A stretch of DNA of 64,000 bases, taken from positions 126,530 to 190,529 of the forward strand of contig NZ_JACYXM010000004.1 in assembly GCF_014843005.1 (NCBI RefSeq). The letters are read 5' to 3'. Source of the stretch: Rhodanobacter sp. DHG33. GTDB lineage: Bacteria > Pseudomonadota > Gammaproteobacteria > Xanthomonadales > Rhodanobacteraceae. The notes below the pieces were generated by a model that worked only from the letters and a program-made list of their open reading frames with translations, was not told where the DNA came from and searched no databases. This document shows, in pieces, positions 59,592-64,000 of this stretch. The translations under genes and the position numbers were made by a program. Numbering within the stretch: position 1 is the first letter of the stretch; the number at the start of each line of letters is the position of its first letter.

Positions 59592-59624
59592 AACGGCCCG
59601 GGCATTCCGGGCCGTTTCGTTTTC
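59592..59624 (+). terminator. Rho-independent terminator before recC
   Basis: A perfect 10-bp stem (AACGGCCCGG with CCGGGCCGTT, loop GCATT) followed by TCGTTTTCG. It closes the repeat-protein unit. Confidence 0.85.
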
Positions 59625-59698
59625 GCGATCGCCGGCTTTTCGTGCCCGCTCTCCAGGCCATCGCAGACGGCGAGACCAAAGGACGGCAAAATCGACGG

Positions 59699-62600
59699 AT
59701 GCCGACACCCCCGCCCATCACGGAAGACATCCAGCCCGGCCTGATGGTCGTGCACGGCAACCGCCTGGAAGACCTGCGCGACCTCTTGGTCGAATGGCTG
59801 GCGCGCGCGCCGCTGGCGCCACTGGAAGACGAGTTGATGCTGGTGCAGAGCAACGGCATCGCGCAGTGGCTGAAGCTGGCGCTGGCGCGGCCGCGCGACG
59901 CGGGCGGCATGGGCATCAGCGCGGCGGTGGACATGCAACTGCCCGGCCGCTTCCTGTGGCGTGCGTACCGCGCCGTGCTGGGCCGCGAAGCCGTGCCGGC
60001 GGATTCGCCGTTCGACAAGTCGCGCCTCGCATGGCGCCTGATGCGTCTGCTGCCCGCGCAGTTGGGCGATGAGGCCTTTGCGCCTTTGCGCCATTTTCTC
60101 GGCGAAGGCCGCGTCGACCCGGCCAGGCTGTTCCAGCTGGCGCAGCAGATCGCCGATCTGTTCGACCAGTACCAGGTCTACCGCGCCGACTGGTTGGAGG
60201 ACTGGGAACACGGCCGGGACGTGCTGCGCGACGACCCGCGCGGACGACGCTTGCCGTTGCCCGCCACGCAGCGCTGGCAGGCGCAACTGTGGCGCGCGCT
60301 GCTGCGCGACGTGGGCACCGCGCAACGCGACAGCCATCGCGCCGGCGTGCATCGCGCCTTCCTTGCGCGTGCCTCGGCGCTGGAAACTCGACCTGCCGCG
60401 TTGCCTCGGCGCATCGTGGTGTTCGGTATTTCTTCGCTGCCGCAGCAGACGCTGGAAGCGCTCACCGCGCTGGGCCGCGTGTGCCAGGTGTTCCTGCTGG
60501 TGGCCAACCCGTGCCGGCACTACTGGGCCGACATCATCGAGGACCGCGAACTGCTCAAGGCCGAGCGGCACCGACAGACGGCCAAACCCGGCGCACCCGA
60601 AACGCCGCAGTACGAAGAACTGCACCTGCACGCCAACCCGTTGCTCGCCGCGTGGGGCAAGCAGGGTCGCGACTACATCCGCCTGCTCGACGGCTTCGAC
60701 GCGCCGGAGATCTACCGCGCGCGTTTCGCCGCGCTGAACCGCGACATCGATCTGTTCGCCGACCCCGGTCGCGACAGCCTGTTGCACCAGGTGCAGCAGG
60801 CCATCCTCGATCTCGAACCGCTGCCTGCCGATCCCGCGCAGCGCCAGCCGTGGAAGGACGGCGACGAATCGCTGCGCTTCCACGTGGCGCACAACCCGCA
60901 GCGCGAAGTGGAGATCCTGCACGACGAGCTGCTGGCTTTGTTCGAGCGCGCCGCACGCGAAGGCCGATCGCTGGCGCCGCGCGACGTGATGGTGATGGTG
61001 CCGGACATCCAGACCTACGCGCCGCATGTGCAGGCAGTGTTCGGCCGTATTTCGCCCGACGATCCGCGCTACCTGCCGTGCAGCATCGCCGACCGCCCCG
61101 CGCGCGGCAGCGCGCCGCTGCTGGTGGCGCTGGAACAGCTGCTGCGTCTGCCCGAATCGCGCTTCGCCGCGGGCGACATCCTCGACCTGCTCGACGCACC
61201 CGCGCTGCGCCGCCGCTTCCACCTGGATGAAGCCGACTTGCCGGTGCTGCGCCGCTGGATCGAAGGTGCCGGCATCCGCTGGGGCCTGGACGGGGCGCAG
61301 AAAGAAACCCTGGGCCTGCCCCCCGAGGAACAGAACAGCTGGCGCTTCGGCCTGCGCCGCATGCTGCTGGGCTATGCCGTGGGTGACGGCACATCGCTGG
61401 ACGGCATCGCGCCCTACGCCGAGGTCGGCGGCCTCGACGCCGCACTGGTCGGCCCGCTCGCCGCCCTGCTCGAACGGCTGGAACACTGGTGGCGCCTGCT
61501 TGCCACGCCGACTGCGCCCGCGCCATGGATCGAACGCCTGCGCCACTTGCTTGCCGACATGTTCGACGCCGGTCGCGACGACGACGATGCGCTGGCCTTA
61601 CAGCGCCTCGACGATGCGCTGGCCGAGTGGGGACAGTCCTGCCTCGAGGCCGGCTTCGACGGTACGCTGCCGCTGAGCGTGGTGCGCGAGCACTGGCTCG
61701 CCGCCATCGACCAAAGCCGCCTGTCGCAGCGCTTCCTCGGCGGCGCGGTGAGCTTCGGCACCCTGCTGCCGATGCGCGCGATTCCGTTCCGCGTGGTCTG
61801 CCTGCTCGGCATGAACGACGGCGACTACCCGCGCCGCCACGACGCGCCCGACTTCGACCTGATGGCCCTGCCGAAACAGCAGCGACCCGGCGACCGCTCG
61901 CGCCGCGAGGACGACCGCTACCTGTTCCTCGAAGCCCTGCTCTCCGCCCGCGACACGCTGCACGTGAGCTGGGTGGGCCGCAGCGCGCGCGACAACGCCG
62001 AGCTGCCGCCCTCGGTGCTGGTGGGCCAACTGCGCGACTACCTTGCCGCCGGCTGGCGCCGCGCGGACGACGATGCCCACGACCCGAAATCCGCCGAAAA
62101 GCTGCTCGCTGCGCTCACCACCGAATACCCGTTGCAGGCCTTCAGCCAGCGCTATTTCGATGCCACCGGCGACGCGCGCCTGTTCACCTATGCCGGCGAA
62201 TGGCAGCGTGCGCGCCAGTCCCTCTCTCTAGGTAAGAAGGTTTCGTTGTCCGCGTGGCAACCGGAGGGCGCGCTCGACACCGGCCTGCTGCAACGATTCC
62301 TCAAGTCGCCCGCGAAAACCTTCTATGCCGAACGCCTGGGCGTGCGCTTCGACGCGCTCGACGACGCCGACGCGGAACAGGAGGCCTTCGCGCTCGACGG
62401 TCTCCAACGCCACCTCGCCACCGATGCCCTGCTGCGCACCGCCATCGCCGCCGGCACGGATACGCTCGGCCCTGCTGCACAACGCCTGCGCGAACAAGGC
62501 AGCTTGCCGCCCGGCAGCTTCGGCACGCTGGCGCTGGAGCCGGTCGAACAGGCCGCACGCGACGCCGGCACCGCATGGCATTCGCTGGATGCGCGTTGGC

Positions 62601-63205
62601 CGCACGCCACCGGCATGCGCGAACTGCGCCACGAGGCGCACGGTCTCTGCATCGAGGACTGGCTAGGCGACCTGCGCGACGACGGCGAAGGCGGCCACGT
62701 GCGCCTGATCCCCACGGCCAGCACGCTGGCCAGGGACGACGGCATCCATCACGACAAGCTGCTCGACGCCTGGGTGGTGCACCTGCTCGCGAATGCCAAT
62801 GCGTTGCGGCTCACCAGCCGCATCGTCGGTCCGGATGCCACGCTGGTGCTTCCGTCGCTGGCCACGGCCGAGGCTTCCGTTCTGCTCGACGAGCTGTGCG
62901 CCGCGCTGCGCGCCGGCATGCAGTCGCCGCTGCCCGTCGCGCGCAAGACCGCCTTCGCCTGGCTGCGGGTCGAGGCCGCGAACCAGAACCTGCCGGACGA
63001 CAAACGGAAGCATCCCGCCAACGCCGCACGCCAGAACTACGACCAGGCCGGGCATCAGCATGGCCACGGCGAAGTGCAGGACGACCTTTGCCTGCAGCGC
63101 GAATGGCCGGATTTCGATGCGCTGCTCAGCGCGGGTTTCGAACACTGGCTGCACCTGTACCGGCCGCTGCTCGCCGCCGCACGAAAAGACGAGGACGCCG
63201 CATGA
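59699..63205 (+). CDS. recC: RecBCD exonuclease V, gamma subunit RecC
   Basis: 1168 residues, normal for RecC. The N-terminus has LMVVHGNRLEDLRDLLVEWL and VQSNGIAQWLKLALA, the degenerate helicase-like start, then DLFDQYQVYRADWLEDWEHG, FGISSLPQQTLEAL, and the second helicase-like half with RVVCLLGMNDGDYPRR and LFLEALLSARDTLHVSWVGRS; the C-terminal part has FLKSPAKTFYAERLGV. RecC recognises Chi sites and couples RecB and RecD. The recB start overlaps its stop by four bases (ATGA). Confidence 0.97.
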   Translation: MPTPPPITEDIQPGLMVVHGNRLEDLRDLLVEWLARAPLAPLEDELMLVQSNGIAQWLKLALARPRDAGGMGISAAVDMQLPGRFLWRAYRAVLGREAVPADSPFDKSRLAWRLMRLLPAQLGDEAFAPLRHFLGEGRVDPARLFQLAQQIADLFDQYQVYRADWLEDWEHGRDVLRDDPRGRRLPLPATQRWQAQLWRALLRDVGTAQRDSHRAGVHRAFLARASALETRPAALPRRIVVFGISSLPQQTLEALTALGRVCQVFLLVANPCRHYWADIIEDRELLKAERHRQTAKPGAPETPQYEELHLHANPLLAAWGKQGRDYIRLLDGFDAPEIYRARFAALNRDIDLFADPGRDSLLHQVQQAILDLEPLPADPAQRQPWKDGDESLRFHVAHNPQREVEILHDELLALFERAAREGRSLAPRDVMVMVPDIQTYAPHVQAVFGRISPDDPRYLPCSIADRPARGSAPLLVALEQLLRLPESRFAAGDILDLLDAPALRRRFHLDEADLPVLRRWIEGAGIRWGLDGAQKETLGLPPEEQNSWRFGLRRMLLGYAVGDGTSLDGIAPYAEVGGLDAALVGPLAALLERLEHWWRLLATPTAPAPWIERLRHLLADMFDAGRDDDDALALQRLDDALAEWGQSCLEAGFDGTLPLSVVREHWLAAIDQSRLSQRFLGGAVSFGTLLPMRAIPFRVVCLLGMNDGDYPRRHDAPDFDLMALPKQQRPGDRSRREDDRYLFLEALLSARDTLHVSWVGRSARDNAELPPSVLVGQLRDYLAAGWRRADDDAHDPKSAEKLLAALTTEYPLQAFSQRYFDATGDARLFTYAGEWQRARQSLSLGKKVSLSAWQPEGALDTGLLQRFLKSPAKTFYAERLGVRFDALDDADAEQEAFALDGLQRHLATDALLRTAIAAGTDTLGPAAQRLREQGSLPPGSFGTLALEPVEQAARDAGTAWHSLDARWPHATGMRELRHEAHGLCIEDWLGDLRDDGEGGHVRLIPTASTLARDDGIHHDKLLDAWVVHLLANANALRLTSRIVGPDATLVLPSLATAEASVLLDELCAALRAGMQSPLPVARKTAFAWLRVEAANQNLPDDKRKHPANAARQNYDQAGHQHGHGEVQDDLCLQREWPDFDALLSAGFEHWLHLYRPLLAAARKDEDAA

Positions 63206-64000
63206 GCGCGCCCGAGCCGCTGTCTCCGCTGCGCCTGCCGCTGGCCGGCACGCAGCTCATCGAAGCCAGCGCCGGCACCGGCAAGACCTGGACCATCGCC
63301 GCGCTCTATCTGCGCCTGGTGCTTGGCCACGGCCGCGCCGAGCCGCTGCTGCCCGCGCAGATCCTGGTGATGACCTTCACCAAGGCCGCCACCGCGGAAC
63401 TGCGCGAGCGCATCCGCGAGCGGCTTGCCGAGGCTGCTGGTGCCTTCCGCGGCCAGCGCATGGCCGACGATTTCCTGCACGCGCTGATCGCCGAATACCC
63501 GGACGACGAGGCGCGCACGGCCGCCGCGCGCAAGCTGGAACTCGCCTCGCAATGGATGGACGAGGCCGCGGTATTCACCATCCACAGCTGGTGCCAGCGC
63601 ATGCTCGTCCAGCACGCCTTCGACAGCGGCGAGGCAGCCAGCGAGGACGGCATCGCCGACGAAAACGAACTGCTTGCCGAGGCCGTGCGCGACTACTGGC
63701 GGCGGTTCTTCTTTCCGCTGGATCGCGAGGCCGCCGGACTGGTCGCGCAACTGTGGAAGGAACCCGACGCCCTGCGCCGCGCGGTCAAACCGCTGCTTGC
63801 CGGCTCACCCGACACGCTGCGACTGGGCGGCCAGCCGGTGCCGGTCATCGCCGATCCTGCCGACATGCTGGATGCGGCTACCGCATCGCTGCGCGACGCC
63901 GAAATGCAGGCGCGCACACTGTGGCGCGAGCACGGCACGGAAATCGCGCAATTGATGCGCGATGCGGTGGAGGGCGGCGCGCTCAATGCCGCCAGCTACA
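63202..64000 (+). CDS. recB: RecBCD exonuclease V, beta subunit RecB, 3' end cut by window edge
   Basis: Only the first 266 residues are present. The Walker A motif IEASAGTGKTWTIAALYLRL and helicase motif Ia (ILVMTFTKAATAELRERI) are clear, followed by the motif FTIHSWCQRML around residue 130. RecB is the 3'-5' helicase and nuclease subunit of the double-strand-break repair complex. The ATG at 63202 overlaps the recC stop (ATGA), the common recC-recB arrangement; recD would be expected just outside the window. Confidence 0.97.
   Translation, partial: MSAPEPLSPLRLPLAGTQLIEASAGTGKTWTIAALYLRLVLGHGRAEPLLPAQILVMTFTKAATAELRERIRERLAEAAGAFRGQRMADDFLHALIAEYPDDEARTAAARKLELASQWMDEAAVFTIHSWCQRMLVQHAFDSGEAASEDGIADENELLAEAVRDYWRRFFFPLDREAAGLVAQLWKEPDALRRAVKPLLAGSPDTLRLGGQPVPVIADPADMLDAATASLRDAEMQARTLWREHGTEIAQLMRDAVEGGALNAASY

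Noticed and set aside
59585-61546. 653-codon minus-strand frame antisense to recC
   Set aside because: recC is complete, with family motifs and overlap with recB.
1-64000. tRNA, rRNA, intact insertion sequence or phage genes
   Set aside because: Looked for on both strands by eye; no cloverleaf, rRNA segment, transposase motif or phage structural gene was recognised.

Overview
The window looks like a chromosomal segment of a high-GC gammaproteobacterium of the Xanthomonadales, most likely Rhodanobacteraceae (Dyella, Luteibacter or Rhodanobacter type). This is an inference from gene content (IcmF-type fused mutase, WXXGXW-repeat proteins, TonB-like secreted proteins, MocR and BPSS1780-type proteins) and from dispersed hairpin repeats that I associate with this order. 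No rRNA, tRNA, CRISPR array or intact transposase was seen.

Layout. 1-5.3 kb is an accessory stretch. After a truncated serine hydrolase come small, same-strand orphan genes punctuated by copies of a 25-bp hairpin repeat, a 21-bp tandem array of hairpins, and two integron-type attC sites flanking a DUF4259 cassette. 5.3-21.4 kb is ordinary metabolism and envelope: an amino acid permease, a LysR-controlled quinone oxidoreductase/SnoaL pair, hydrolases, gluconokinase, a GAF-GGDEF cyclase, RidA, a glutathione S-transferase and a membrane-anchored ClpP-like protein. 21.4-23.3 kb is an AT-rich patch with a methyltransferase. 23.3-41.4 kb returns to housekeeping and envelope genes (GST, metallo-hydrolase, GH127 arabinofuranosidase, DJ-1/PfpI, TetR/VOC, RDD and DUF2339 membrane proteins, amidohydrolase), with a second copy of the 21-bp array at 34.3 kb.

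41.4-46.1 kb is a second accessory patch. It holds a decayed hydrolase tail, several copies of a CACTCTGACCCC-type repeat, a divergent XRE/71-aa pair around a palindrome, and an AT-rich two-gene operon: a 1034-residue fusion of an HD-type phosphohydrolase to an Hsp90-like GHKL ATPase, translationally coupled to a small membrane protein. This operon is the best candidate for a novel biological system, by inference an anti-phage or stress-conflict module. 46.1-64 kb is again core-like: IcmF, tandem TonB-like paralogues, ChaB, SRPBCC and DUF1579 proteins, an outer-membrane protein divergent from a MocR regulator, a TetR/hydrolase pair separated by a 208-bp MITE-like element, two WXXGXW proteins, and recC-recB running off the end.

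Limits. Calls rest on reading translations, motifs, ribosome-binding sites and repeats by eye; no similarity search was possible. Starts were moved from the longest frame to the codon with a ribosome-binding site wherever one was visible.
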